Shown: one piece after another, positions 15,701 to 24,246 of the stretch
Layout of the letters: each line of letters starts with the position of its first letter
Position numbering within the stretch: the stretch's first letter is position 1
Source: an uncultured Selenomonadales bacterium
GTDB lineage: Bacteria; Bacillota; Negativicutes; Acidaminococcales; Acidaminococcaceae
Length of the DNA: 64,000 nt
Assembly: GCA_900315345.1 (NCBI GenBank)
Contig: OMYP01000013.1
Location: 1-64,000, forward strand
Direction of reading: 5' to 3'
Made by a program: the position numbers and the translations under genes
The notes under the pieces: model-generated
The model's database searches: none
Seen by the model: the letters and a program-made list of their open reading frames with translations, nothing else
What the model was told of the DNA's origin: nothing

Positions 15701-17518
15701 ATGGAATCCATGAGGAGGAATGACCAGGCAATGCTGCAATATAGCAACATTGATTTCAGCAACGTAACCAAAAAGAAAATCATCGGGGTGGAATTTTTTG
15801 AATCCATTTACGCAATCAAAGAGGAAAACCGCAGGCAGTACGTGCTTTCACTGGCAGAGCAGCGGGCGCAGGAATTAACTGTTTCCCGGCAGTTCAATAA
15901 AGGCTGGCAGACCTTTCTGCGCAGCAAGGCGAAGGCGGGAGCCGTGACAGGTAACCGGACGAACTTCCCGGAGCAGCCCCTTACGTTAAACGCCGGGGAC
16001 TGGATCGCCGACGGGGACGGCGTGAAACGGATGGTACGCGACCGGTACGGGAACCTGAAAGTTGAGTATGCTTCCCACATACCGGTGATGCCGTTGGAAA
16101 TTTTGCAGAATACCGGGGAGGGCACTGAAAAAATCCGAATCGGGTTTTATAAATACGGCAGGTGGAACAAGATCCTGGCTCCCCGTTCCACAGTGGCCAG
16201 CAACGTGAAGATCGTGGAACTGGCGGACATGGGACTGGACGTAACCAGCGACAATGCCAGGCTGATGGTGAAATACCTGGCGGAGGTAACCGCTTTGAAT
16301 ACGGACAGGATCCCGGTGGTAAAGTCCTGCCGCCATATGGGCTGGTCGGGTAACGAATTCCTTCCCTATACGGAAGATATGAAACTGGACAGCGAGAGCC
16401 AGTACCAGGACCTGATCGCTTCCGTCAGCAGCCTGGGCGGCTTGCAGGAATGGATCGATTATACCGGGGAGCTGCGCAAGAATAAAGTGCTGCGGCTGAC
16501 CATGGGTGCTTCCTTTGCCAGTCCGTTGATTGCCAAAGTGAGCGCGCTGCCTTTCGTGTTTCACCTGTGGGGCGGAACCGGCGTAGGCAAAACGGCAGGC
16601 GCCATGGTAGCGGCCAGCATCTGGGGCGATCCCCGTCCGGGCAAGCTGACGCGTACCATGAACATGACCGTCAACAGCATGATGCAGATGGCTTCCGTGC
16701 TGCGGAACCTGCCGTTTTTTGGGGATGAGCTGCAGACCATTAAGAGCCGGTTTGAAAATTATGACAAGCTGATCATGCAGGTAACGGAAGGCATCAACCG
16801 GGGACGCATGACCGACACGGCGTTGCAGCAGCAGATGACCTGGGAGAACGCGTTTATATTTACCGGCGAGGAACCCTGTACCCAGAACGTGTCCGGCGGC
16901 GGCGTAAAGAACCGCGTCATTGAGATCGAATGCACGGACAACGTAGTGAATGACGGCAACGGCGTGGTAAATTTCATCAATAAAAATTATGGGCTGGCCG
17001 GTCCTGAATATATCCGCTTCCTGTCGGACTGCTCGATCCAGGAATTGTTTGAAGAGAAGATGAAACAGATCCTGGCGGAAACCGACACGTCGGAAAAGCA
17101 GGCCATGGCTATGGCCCTGATTATGATGGCAGATGAGCTGGCGGGGCTGGCGTTCTATTGCAACGAAGCGCCCCTGACGGTAGAAGACGTAAAACCCTTC
17201 CTTAAAGTGCAGGCCGACATTGACGCGGCGGAACGGTCCTTCCGGGAAATCGTGGGCGTCATCATGGAACACGAAGTGAATTTTAAGCCGGACGTGAACA
17301 CAGCACGGTGGGGACGGATGGGAACGGATTTCGTACTGATCAACAAGTTTGTCCTGACCCGTGAGCTGCAGGCCCTGGGGTTTAGTTTTGACGCTGTGAA
17401 AAAGAAATGGGCGGAAAAAGGGTATCTGCTGAAAAGCACAAGCGGAAGATATGCTAACTTTACAAAGGTTGATAATGCGAAAGATTACTATGTCCGTCTG
17501 AAATATGACGGAATGTAA
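15701..17518 (+). CDS. DUF927-domain replication-type ATPase of a mobile element
   Basis: A 605-residue protein. Residues about 180-430 form a DUF927 helicase-like domain with Walker A GGTGVGKTAGA near residue 292 and an acidic Walker B in LPFFGDELQT; TWENAFIFTGEEP and a GGGVKNRVIEIE arginine-finger-like segment follow. Residues 1-170 lack a recognisable TOPRIM or zinc primase domain. The C-terminal 100 residues resemble a winged helix (DFVLINKFVLTRELQALGF). GGAGG is five bases before ATG 15701, preferred to GTG 15695. Its stop codon lies inside the first iteron of the downstream cluster, which points to an initiator role; this is inferred. Confidence 0.8.
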   Translation: MESMRRNDQAMLQYSNIDFSNVTKKKIIGVEFFESIYAIKEENRRQYVLSLAEQRAQELTVSRQFNKGWQTFLRSKAKAGAVTGNRTNFPEQPLTLNAGDWIADGDGVKRMVRDRYGNLKVEYASHIPVMPLEILQNTGEGTEKIRIGFYKYGRWNKILAPRSTVASNVKIVELADMGLDVTSDNARLMVKYLAEVTALNTDRIPVVKSCRHMGWSGNEFLPYTEDMKLDSESQYQDLIASVSSLGGLQEWIDYTGELRKNKVLRLTMGASFASPLIAKVSALPFVFHLWGGTGVGKTAGAMVAASIWGDPRPGKLTRTMNMTVNSMMQMASVLRNLPFFGDELQTIKSRFENYDKLIMQVTEGINRGRMTDTALQQQMTWENAFIFTGEEPCTQNVSGGGVKNRVIEIECTDNVVNDGNGVVNFINKNYGLAGPEYIRFLSDCSIQELFEEKMKQILAETDTSEKQAMAMALIMMADELAGLAFYCNEAPLTVEDVKPFLKVQADIDAAERSFREIVGVIMEHEVNFKPDVNTARWGRMGTDFVLINKFVLTRELQALGFSFDAVKKKWAEKGYLLKSTSGRYANFTKVDNAKDYYVRLKYDGM

Positions 17519-17772
17519 GAATGTAAGACAAATGTAAAACATGATAATGCGCCAGCCGTGCAGGAAAAGAACACAGGTCTTACAGTCTTACATTTTTACA
17601 TAAAGAAATTAAAAAATAAGAATACAAAAAAGGAGGCTGTGTAATTACGTTATAGAATGAATGCCCTGTGCTGAAATTTTGTAAGAATGTAAGACTTTTT
17701 TTCGAAACACACATGAACGCTGTGCAAAGGAGGTCTTACATTTTCCAGGACAGGGTAAGACTAACGTAAGAC
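17515..17772. other. Iteron cluster, candidate replication origin
   Basis: The 7-mer GTAAGAC (or GTAAGA followed by A) occurs forward at 17515, 17523, 17681, 17689, 17755 and 17766, and as GTCTTAC at 17577, 17585 and 17733. Three pairs are spaced exactly 8 bases; GTAAGAATGTAAGAC is present whole at 17515-17529 and 17681-17695. An AT-rich core (about 17600-17665) lies between the groups. The layout, iterons on both sides of an AT-rich stretch just after the initiator gene, resembles origins of phage satellites and plasmids. Confidence 0.65.
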
Positions 17773-17774
17773 AG

Positions 17775-19142
17775 ATGCAAAACATGGAATTACGTCAATA
17801 TCAAACAGAACTGATAGACAAAATACGGAACGAACTGCGGGCCGGTAAAAAATCCATCTGCGCCGTACTGGGCTGCGGTGGCGGCAAGTCTGTCATCCAG
17901 GGCATGATCGCCCAATCTGCCACACAAAAAAAGAACGAAGTCCTGTTTATCGTTCACCGGAAGGAACTGTGCCGGCAAATTGAGAACACGTTCCGGATGT
18001 GCGATGTGGATTTTACGTTTTGCACTGTGGGCATGGTGCAGACATTATGTCGGCGTGTGGCAAAACTCAATGAACCGAAACTGATCCTGGTGGACGAGTG
18101 CCATCACATTTTAAGCGACAGCTATAAGAAAATCATTGAAAGCTTTCCCCAGGCTATTGTGATAGGCTTTACCGCCACCCCGGTACGTATGAATGAAGGC
18201 GGGCTGGGCGCCGCGTTTGAAAGCCTGATCGAATCGGTCAGCACGAAATGGCTGATAGAGAATCGCTATCTGGCCCCGTACAAATATTACGGCGTGGAGC
18301 TGGCAGACACCCGGCATCTCCACATAAAAAACGGAGAGTTCGATCCATACGAAGTGGAAAGCCTGATGTCCCAAAACGTTATTTTCGGCAGCACCGTGGA
18401 AAACTGGAAGAAGTTTGCAGAGGGCAGACAGACCATTGTGTATTGCAGCAGTATCAATACCAGCAAGGCAACGGCCCAGGCTTTTCAGGAAGCGGGAATA
18501 ACTGCCGCCCATCTGGACGGTACGGCTCATAAAACAGATCGGGAACAGGTTGTGGCGGATTTTCGCAACGAAAAAATAAAAGTGTTGTGTAATGTGGACC
18601 TGTTCGGGGAAGGATTTGATGTGCCGGACTGTGAGGCGGTGGTTTTGCTGCGGCCTACCCGGTCGCTGGCATTGCACATCCAGCAGTCCATGCGCAGTAT
18701 GCGGTACAAACCGGGGAAAACGGCCGTCATACTTGACCATGTCGGAAATTATACTCGGCACGGTTTGCCGGACGACGAGCGGGAATGGACGCTGCAGCAG
18801 AAAAAGAAAACGAAAAAGAACGGCAAAGTAAACGTGAAAAACTGCCCCAACTGTTGCGCCGTGGTGCCTTCCGGAAAGCAGGCCTGCCCCAATTGCGGCT
18901 ATGAGTTTATGGCAAAAAGACGGGAACCGGCAGTCATTGACGACGTGATGCTGCAGGAAATTTCCGCACGGCCTTATACAGATTACAGAAAATGCAAGAC
19001 CTTTGAAGAACTGGACTTGTTTCGCAAGGCTAAAAAATATAAGTTCGGCTGGACGATCCACCGGGCCATGGAACTGGACATCCCCATTCCGGGGAAGTAT
19101 ACGCAGGTAGCTTACAGGCTGGGGGCAGGCGGCGTATCGTAA
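17775..19142 (+). CDS. DEAD/DEAH-box superfamily 2 helicase with zinc ribbon
   Basis: A 455-residue phage-type helicase. Motif Q is LRQYQTELIDKI, motif I CGGGKS, motif II DECHH, motif III GFTATPVR, and the second RecA domain includes VLCNVDLFGEGFDVPDC and IQQSMRSMRYKPGK (motif VI). Residues about 355-380 form a zinc ribbon (CPNCCAV, CPNCGYEF). No clear Shine-Dalgarno stands before ATG 17775; iterons occupy the leader, so initiator binding could repress it. ATG 17784 is an alternative start. Confidence 0.85.
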   Translation: MQNMELRQYQTELIDKIRNELRAGKKSICAVLGCGGGKSVIQGMIAQSATQKKNEVLFIVHRKELCRQIENTFRMCDVDFTFCTVGMVQTLCRRVAKLNEPKLILVDECHHILSDSYKKIIESFPQAIVIGFTATPVRMNEGGLGAAFESLIESVSTKWLIENRYLAPYKYYGVELADTRHLHIKNGEFDPYEVESLMSQNVIFGSTVENWKKFAEGRQTIVYCSSINTSKATAQAFQEAGITAAHLDGTAHKTDREQVVADFRNEKIKVLCNVDLFGEGFDVPDCEAVVLLRPTRSLALHIQQSMRSMRYKPGKTAVILDHVGNYTRHGLPDDEREWTLQQKKKTKKNGKVNVKNCPNCCAVVPSGKQACPNCGYEFMAKRREPAVIDDVMLQEISARPYTDYRKCKTFEELDLFRKAKKYKFGWTIHRAMELDIPIPGKYTQVAYRLGAGGVS

Positions 19143-19183
19143 AAAGATTATTGCTTTGCTGTAAAAAGCTGAAAGGATTGAAA

Positions 19184-19318
19184 ATGACGCTCATTGAGCG
19201 GATGTTGTCATTGCAGAATGATAAAATTATACTAGAAGAAGAGACACTTCAGGGGGCGGCCTCATGGCCAAGTTCGCTAACAAGCACGACGTGTATACGG
19301 AAGCCAGCTTCCGGTTAG
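19184..19318 (+). CDS. Possible 44-residue small protein
   Basis: A short frame with a good GAAAGGA seven bases before ATG 19184. It begins MTLIERMLSLQNDKIILEEE and runs out in a low-quality tail overlapping the next frame. No family is recognised. It may be a truncated gene of the mobile element. Confidence 0.3.
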   Translation: MTLIERMLSLQNDKIILEEETLQGAASWPSSLTSTTCIRKPASG

Positions 19319-19488
19319 GCCGCATGAGCGACAGCGCGAAAGAATTGTTTGGCGGAAATATAAGTGTAGCATATCTGTTCATAAGAGAAAAACTGTTTAC
19401 ATTGCAGGCGGTTGACAGTTTTATGATTGTTGCTAAGAATGGGAAAGGCGGCCTGGCCTGTCTGTTTTCGAGAAATTTGCAGAACTAA
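19264..19488 (+). CDS. Hypothetical protein, 74 residues, possible remnant
   Basis: A frame starting MAKFANKHDVYTEASFRLGR and ending shortly before the right duplicated terminator. It has no recognised family and only a G-rich stretch upstream as a possible ribosome site. It overlaps the preceding small frame in another phase, consistent with decay of one longer gene. Confidence 0.35.
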   Translation: MAKFANKHDVYTEASFRLGRMSDSAKELFGGNISVAYLFIREKLFTLQAVDSFMIVAKNGKGGLACLFSRNLQN

Positions 19489-19494
19489 AAATCT

Positions 19495-19545
19495 AATCCC
19501 TTTCCACTCAGTTTTATGGCCGGGCGGAAAGGGATTTTTTATTGC
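19495..19545 (+). terminator. Right member of the duplicated terminator pair, with 24-bp direct repeat
   Basis: Stem AATCCCTTTC/GAAAGGGATT followed by T6. Bases 19522-19545 are identical to 14886-14909. The rest of the gap to prfA (19546-19842) holds an inverted repeat and a promoter but no gene. Confidence 0.8.
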
Positions 19546-19587
19546 TCTTCCAATCTCTTTTTAACCGGTGCTTTACAAAATATAACT

Positions 19588-19639
19588 GCTATATTTTTCT
19601 GCGATGAACCAAAATAGGCTGTTCACCGAAAAATATAGC
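19588..19639. repeat. Perfect 12-bp inverted repeat
   Basis: GCTATATTTTTC at 19588-19599 and GAAAAATATAGC at 19628-19639, with a nested TGAAC/GTTCA pair in the loop. No T run follows. It could be a regulator-binding site or part of the mobile element's right end. Confidence 0.6.
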
Positions 19640-19746
19640 GTGTTTTACGTTGACGCATATTTAAAACGCTGTTATATTATTCAAAAAAGTTAGAAAAAAA
19701 CAATTCAGTGAAGAATATAATAATCGTGGAATTTTTGCTGTTGTTT

Positions 19747-19755
19747 TGTTATAAT
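19747..19755 (+). promoter_or_regulatory. Possible extended -10 promoter of prfA
   Basis: TGTTATAAT, an extended -10, about 88 bases before the prfA start. No convincing -35. Confidence 0.4.
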
Positions 19756-19842
19756 ATAAAAGCCTGTGTTTATTTCATAAAATTAGGCGAAGATAAAAAC
19801 CGGTGAAGCGAAATGCGTAACCGTTTCCTGTGAGGAAAAAAC

Positions 19843-20910
19843 ATGTTAGAAAAATTACACGGGGTAGAAGAGAAGTATCTGGATCTGGAAGCGAAGCTGT
19901 CGGATCCGGATGTGGTCTCTGACCCGGAACAGTATTTAAAATATGCGAAAGCCCATGCAAAGCTGCAGGAGATCGTAGCGGTGTGGCGGGAATATCAGGA
20001 GCAGAAAAAGCTTTTTGACGACGACATGGCCGTTGCGGAAGAAAACAGCGATCCGGAACTGGCGGATATGGCCCGGGAAGAAGCGGAATCTTTGAAACCG
20101 GTGCTGGAAGAATATGAAAAGAAGCTGACCCTGATGCTGCTGCCCGGGGATCCTAATGACGACAAGGACATCATCCTTGAGATCCGGGCAGGGGCCGGCG
20201 GGGAAGAAGCCGCCCTGTTTGCGGAAGTGTTGTTCCGTATGTACACCCGGTACGCGGATACCATGGGCTGGTCCGTGGAACTGATGGACGCCAACCCCAC
20301 GGAGCTGGGGGGCTTTAAGGAAGTGGTGGCCCAGATTTCCGGCGCCGGCGCTTACGGCCGAATGAAGTTTGAAAGCGGCGTGCACCGGGTACAGCGTGTG
20401 CCGGAAACGGAATCCCAGGGCCGCATCCATACCTCTACCTGTACGGTGGCAGTGCTGCCGGTGGCGGAAGAGGTGGATGTGGACATCCGCATGGAGGATA
20501 TCAAGGTAGATACCTTCCGTGCAGGAGGCGCCGGCGGGCAGTACGTGAACAAGACGGAATCCGCGGTACGCATGACCCATATCCCTACGGGAATCGTGGC
20601 CCAGTGCCAGGATGAAAAATCTCAGTTAAAGAATCGTGAAAAATGCCTGCGTGTGCTTCGTTCCCGCATTCTGGAACTGAAGCAGAAGGAGCAGCAGCAG
20701 TCTGAGGCAGCGGAACGGAAGAGCCAGGTAGGGACCGGGGACCGCAGTGAGCGGATCCGCACCTATAATTATCCACAGGGACGGGTCACGGACCACCGGA
20801 TCGGCCTTACCCTCCACAAGCTGGACGCTGTGGTGAACGGGGATCTGTCGGAACTGCTGGATGCGCTGGTGACGGCAAGTCAGGCAGAAAAATTGCAGCA
20901 GGTGAAATAA
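19843..20910 (+). CDS. prfA: Peptide chain release factor 1
   Basis: RF1 terminates translation at UAA and UAG. The 355-residue product has the coiled N-terminal domain, the codon-recognition PxT motif (VPETESQGR) and the catalytic GGQ in [18 protein letters not shown], followed by the typical [16 protein letters not shown]. The start is the only sensible ATG, with GAGGAAAA before it. Its usual neighbours rpmE and DUF1385 are 11 kb upstream, across the accessory island. Confidence 0.97.
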   Translation: MLEKLHGVEEKYLDLEAKLSDPDVVSDPEQYLKYAKAHAKLQEIVAVWREYQEQKKLFDDDMAVAEENSDPELADMAREEAESLKPVLEEYEKKLTLMLLPGDPNDDKDIILEIRAGAGGEEAALFAEVLFRMYTRYADTMGWSVELMDANPTELGGFKEVVAQISGAGAYGRMKFESGVHRVQRVPETESQGRIHTSTCTVAVLPVAEEVDVDIRMEDIKVDTFRAGGAGGQYVNKTESAVRMTHIPTGIVAQCQDEKSQLKNREKCLRVLRSRILELKQKEQQQSEAAERKSQVGTGDRSERIRTYNYPQGRVTDHRIGLTLHKLDAVVNGDLSELLDALVTASQAEKLQQVK

Positions 20911-20960
20911 AGGAAAGCAGTATCATTTCAGTCCATGACGAAACGGTACGGACAGAATGG

Positions 20961-22184
20961 ATGATAGCGATGACGGAGCAGGCCGTATGGACTGTAAATA
21001 AAATATTGCAATGGACACAGCAGTACTTTTCGGGAAAAGGCCTGGAAACCCCACGCCTGGATGCGGAAGTACTGCTTTGTGACGTGTTGGGCTGCCGCCG
21101 TATCGATCTGTTTATGCGGCTCCAGCAGGAGCTTTCCACGGAAGAACTGAAAAAGTACAGGAGCTTTGTGTTGCGCCGTGCGGCCTGGGAGCCCCTGGCC
21201 TATATTACAGGACATAAAACTTTTTTGCAGTGGGAGTTCAACGTAACCCCTGCTGTCCTGATCCCCCGGCCGGAAACGGAACTGCTGGTGGAAAAGGCTG
21301 TTCATTTTGTAACGGGGAAAAGCCTGACCCAGCTGGAGAAGGAAGCCTTCTGGCGGAAAAAGGCGGAAGAAGCGAAAGCAGCGGTGGATAAGGTGAAGAC
21401 CCTGTCTGCGGAAAAGCTGCAGGATGAAACGGATCCCGAAAAAGCCATGGCCTGGCAGCAGGAGGTGGCGGATCGGGAAGCGGTGGCCCTGCAGGCTGCG
21501 GAACGGGCCGGACTGGTTTTTGGGGAGCCGGACGAAAAGAAAATTCCGGAACCGGCTGATGATGCGGAAGAGAAAAACCCACAGGGGCTGCCGGACAGAA
21601 AAGAGGGAATCCCACCGGTTAAAACCGCCGGTCAGTCTGTTGATATTCTGGACATCGGTACCGGCAGCGGGGCCATTTTGCTTTCCCTGCTGAAGCTGCT
21701 GCCGGGAAGCCGGGGGCTGGCGGTGGACATTTCGCCGGAAGCCCTGGCTATAGCAAAAGAAAACGCAAAACTGCTGGGAGTAGCGGACCGGGCCTGGTTC
21801 CTCCAGTCGGATATCTGGTCGCGGATGCCGGGCAAGGCACAGTTTGACATAGTAGTTTCCAATCCGCCGTATATTCCGGCGGAGGTTATCGGAACCTTGG
21901 AACGGGATGTGCAGAAGGAGCCGCGGCTGGCCCTTGACGGCGGACCCGACGGGCTGGATGCTTACCGGAAAATTACGGCGGGCATGGCAGGGCATATACG
22001 CCCTGATGGACTGGCTGCCTTTGAAGTGGGCATCGGCCAGGGGGAAGCGGTGGCTGCTTTGTGCCGGGAACAGGGCTTTACCGTAACGGCAGTGGTAAAG
22101 GATTACGCCGGTATCGACCGGATGGTCTTCGCCGTAAGGCCGGACAGCGCCAAAGCCGGCTGGGTACGGCAGCTGCAGAATTAA
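20961..22184 (+). CDS. prmC: Release-factor glutamine methyltransferase with a large insertion
   Basis: PrmC methylates the Gln of the GGQ motif in release factors using SAM. The N-terminal substrate domain (residues 4-105) and IPRPETELLVEKA are typical; the SAM motif LDIGTGSGAIL (about 229-239) and the catalytic NPPYIP (about 309-314) are intact. Between them, residues about 119-226, lies a charged, Lys/Glu/Ala-rich segment of roughly 105 residues where normal PrmC has 15-20. That raises the length to 407 instead of about 285. The frame is uninterrupted. The start (20961 or 20970) is uncertain because no clear ribosome site is seen. It follows prfA directly. Confidence 0.93.
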   Translation: MIAMTEQAVWTVNKILQWTQQYFSGKGLETPRLDAEVLLCDVLGCRRIDLFMRLQQELSTEELKKYRSFVLRRAAWEPLAYITGHKTFLQWEFNVTPAVLIPRPETELLVEKAVHFVTGKSLTQLEKEAFWRKKAEEAKAAVDKVKTLSAEKLQDETDPEKAMAWQQEVADREAVALQAAERAGLVFGEPDEKKIPEPADDAEEKNPQGLPDRKEGIPPVKTAGQSVDILDIGTGSGAILLSLLKLLPGSRGLAVDISPEALAIAKENAKLLGVADRAWFLQSDIWSRMPGKAQFDIVVSNPPYIPAEVIGTLERDVQKEPRLALDGGPDGLDAYRKITAGMAGHIRPDGLAAFEVGIGQGEAVAALCREQGFTVTAVVKDYAGIDRMVFAVRPDSAKAGWVRQLQN

Positions 22185-22211
22185 GAGAACGATAGGTAAG
22201 TGCTTTTCCTG

Positions 22212-22376
22212 TTAAGGAAACACTGATTAAATGAGTTTGTGCGATTGCCGAGAGCGTTTTACGAATGACAAGGAAATGGCTCGAAGGCGCAGCGGGGCTG
22301 CGTCAAGAGGCAGTGACGAAGTCATTCACAAAACGCACCGGCAATCGTGCAGATGAATTAATCAGTGGTTCCTTAA
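22212..22376. repeat. Palindromic intergenic repeat, family R2, full copy
   Basis: A 165-bp element beginning TTAAGGAAACACTGATTAA and ending with its near inverse TTAATCAGTGGTTCCTTAA. Pairing continues through ATTGCCG/CGGCAAT and GCGTTTTACGAATGAC/GTCATTCACAAAACGC, so the whole unit can fold into one long hairpin. There is no coding capacity. Confidence 0.8.
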
Positions 22377-22455
22377 CGAAGCTGCCGGCAAACGTGGCGG
22401 TATGTTTGTAAAGAATTGATCAGCGGATCTGTAACTTATAAAAAAGGAATGCAAA

Positions 22456-23571
22456 ATGGAAACGAAATTCTGGGAGTTAAAGAAAAATCCGGAGGCTGCT
22501 ATCGGGGAAGCGGCGGAGCTGATCCGCCGGGGCGAGCTTGTAGCCTTTCCCACGGAGACGGTCTACGGGCTTGGTGCTGACGGGTTAAACGGTACGGCAG
22601 TGGAAAAAATTTTTGCCGCCAAAGGACGGCCGGGGGATAACCCCCTGATCCTGCACATTGCGGATACGGAGCAGATCCTGCCCCTGACCACAGGGCTCAG
22701 TGAAAATGCCCGGGCCCTGATGGATACGTTCTGGCCGGGACCCCTCACCATTGTTGTGCCCCGGTCTGAAATCATTCCGGATGGGGTAACGGCCGGACTG
22801 GAAACGGTGGCTGTCCGCATGCCCTCCCATCCGGTGGCGGTTGCCCTGATCCGGGCTGCGGGCTGTCCCATAGCGGCTCCCAGTGCCAATGTATCGGGAA
22901 AACCCAGTCCTACCAACGCTCAGGATGTGGCGGAAGATATGACAGGAAAAATCGCCGGCATACTGGATGGCGGCAATTGCGGGATCGGTGTGGAATCCAC
23001 GGTAGTGGACACAACGTCCCCTGTTCCTACCATTTTGCGTCCCGGCGGTATTACCCGGGAAATGCTGGAAGAGCGGCTGGGGGTTGTGGAAGTCGATCCG
23101 GCCCTGAACGGGGATCCGGCTCTGCGACCGAAGGCACCGGGCATGAAATACCGTCATTATGCCCCAAAAGCGCCCGTGTATCTGTATGAAGGCCCCCGGG
23201 CAGCGGACCGGCTTACGGAAGCGGCCATGCGGGCCCAGAAACAGGGGATGCATATTGGAGTACTGTGTGATGACAGGGTAAAGGCCCGCCTGGAGGGCAG
23301 CCTCCGAAGAGGACACACTCTGGAAATTTTATCCTGGGGAGAAGGGAAGCCGGATCTGGCAGAGCATCTGTATGAGCTGCTCCGGGATTTTGACCGGCTG
23401 GCCCCGGAGATGATCATCGGCATGGGCGTAGACGAAAAAGGCCTGGGCCTGGCAGTGATGAACCGGCTGCGAAAGGCCGCGGGTTACCAGATACTTCTGG
23501 CGGAAGAGGACCGGATCGCGGTGCGCAGCGGGAAAGACTTTCCTGAATTCCTGTTGGTCCCGGAGGAATAG
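22456..23571 (+). CDS. L-threonylcarbamoyladenylate synthase, Sua5 type
   Basis: It makes threonylcarbamoyl-AMP from Thr, bicarbonate and ATP for the tRNA t6A37 modification. In 371 residues, the YrdC domain (about 12-210) has AFPTETVYGLGAD, KIFAAKGRPGDNPLILHI, FWPGPLTIV, RMPSHP, PIAAPSANVSGKPSPT and ESTVVD. The C-terminal Sua5 domain (about 240-365) follows the linker KAPGMKYRHYAPKAPV. It sits between prmC and rpiB as in many Firmicutes. AAGGA precedes the ATG. Gene name would be tsaC or sua5. Confidence 0.95.
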   Translation: METKFWELKKNPEAAIGEAAELIRRGELVAFPTETVYGLGADGLNGTAVEKIFAAKGRPGDNPLILHIADTEQILPLTTGLSENARALMDTFWPGPLTIVVPRSEIIPDGVTAGLETVAVRMPSHPVAVALIRAAGCPIAAPSANVSGKPSPTNAQDVAEDMTGKIAGILDGGNCGIGVESTVVDTTSPVPTILRPGGITREMLEERLGVVEVDPALNGDPALRPKAPGMKYRHYAPKAPVYLYEGPRAADRLTEAAMRAQKQGMHIGVLCDDRVKARLEGSLRRGHTLEILSWGEGKPDLAEHLYELLRDFDRLAPEMIIGMGVDEKGLGLAVMNRLRKAAGYQILLAEEDRIAVRSGKDFPEFLLVPEE

Positions 23572-23597
23572 GATTCGTACGTAAAAAACGTTCTGCA

Positions 23598-23632
23598 AGT
23601 GTGCAGACGAATTAATCAGCAGTTACTTAACC
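23598..23632. repeat. R2 repeat, partial copy (one arm)
   Basis: GTGCAGACGAATTAATCAGC followed by AGTTACTTAA matches the right arm of the R2 family. It lies just after tsaC. Confidence 0.55.
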
Positions 23633-23744
23633 ACCGGCTCCATAAAACTGTATGTGGTATACTTCGTCGATTTGTGATAAAATATATCGAATAGGCAGTT
23701 TGGTTTAACGCAGTATTCTCTATATGTTTGCTTGGGAGGCGCGC

Positions 23745-24182
23745 ATGAAACTTGCAATCGGCAGTGATCACGGCGGTATTCATCTGAAAGAAGTTTTGAA
23801 GAAGCATCTGGAAGAACGGAAAATCGAATGTATTGACGTTGGAACCTATACGGAAGAATCCTGTGACTATCCGGATTTTGCCCTGAAGGTGTGCCGGGAG
23901 ATCACGGAGGGAAATGTGGACCGGGGCATCCTGGTCTGCGGTACCGGAATCGGCATGTCGCTGGCTGCCAATAAGGTAAAGGGAATCCGTGCCGCTTTGT
24001 GCGGGGACGTGTTTTCTGCCACTATGAGCCGGGAACATAACAATGCCAATGTGATCTGCCTTGGGGAACGGGTCCTGGGACCGGGGCTGGCTGTGTGCGT
24101 CCTGGATGCCTGGCTGGACACGGAATTCGCCGGGGGCCGTCATCAGCGCCGGGTAGATAAGATCATGGCCATTGAGGAATAA
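23745..24182 (+). CDS. rpiB: Ribose-5-phosphate isomerase B
   Basis: It interconverts ribose-5-phosphate and ribulose-5-phosphate. The 145-residue product has GSDHGGIHLKEVLKKHL, DVGTYTEESCDYPDFA, the active-site loop LVCGTGIGMSLAANKVKGIRAALC and SREHNNANVICLG. GGGAGG at 23734-23739 sets the start at 23745; an in-frame upstream ATG lacks support. PRPP supply (prs) and uracil salvage (upp) in the window use related sugars. Confidence 0.95.
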   Translation: MKLAIGSDHGGIHLKEVLKKHLEERKIECIDVGTYTEESCDYPDFALKVCREITEGNVDRGILVCGTGIGMSLAANKVKGIRAALCGDVFSATMSREHNNANVICLGERVLGPGLAVCVLDAWLDTEFAGGRHQRRVDKIMAIEE

Positions 24183-24246
24183 AAGGACTGGCTGAAAAAA
24201 CAGGCAGGATTTGCAGGGATAAAGTTCCTGATACAACAGTTTTGAA

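Noticed and set aside
15986..17542. 518-codon minus-strand frame under the DUF927 gene
   Set aside because: Same reason: it shadows a supported gene and its product looks like non-coding translation.
17515..17772. CRISPR-like array
   Set aside because: The repeats are 7-15 bases, on both strands and irregularly spaced, with no unique spacers of constant length and no cas genes.
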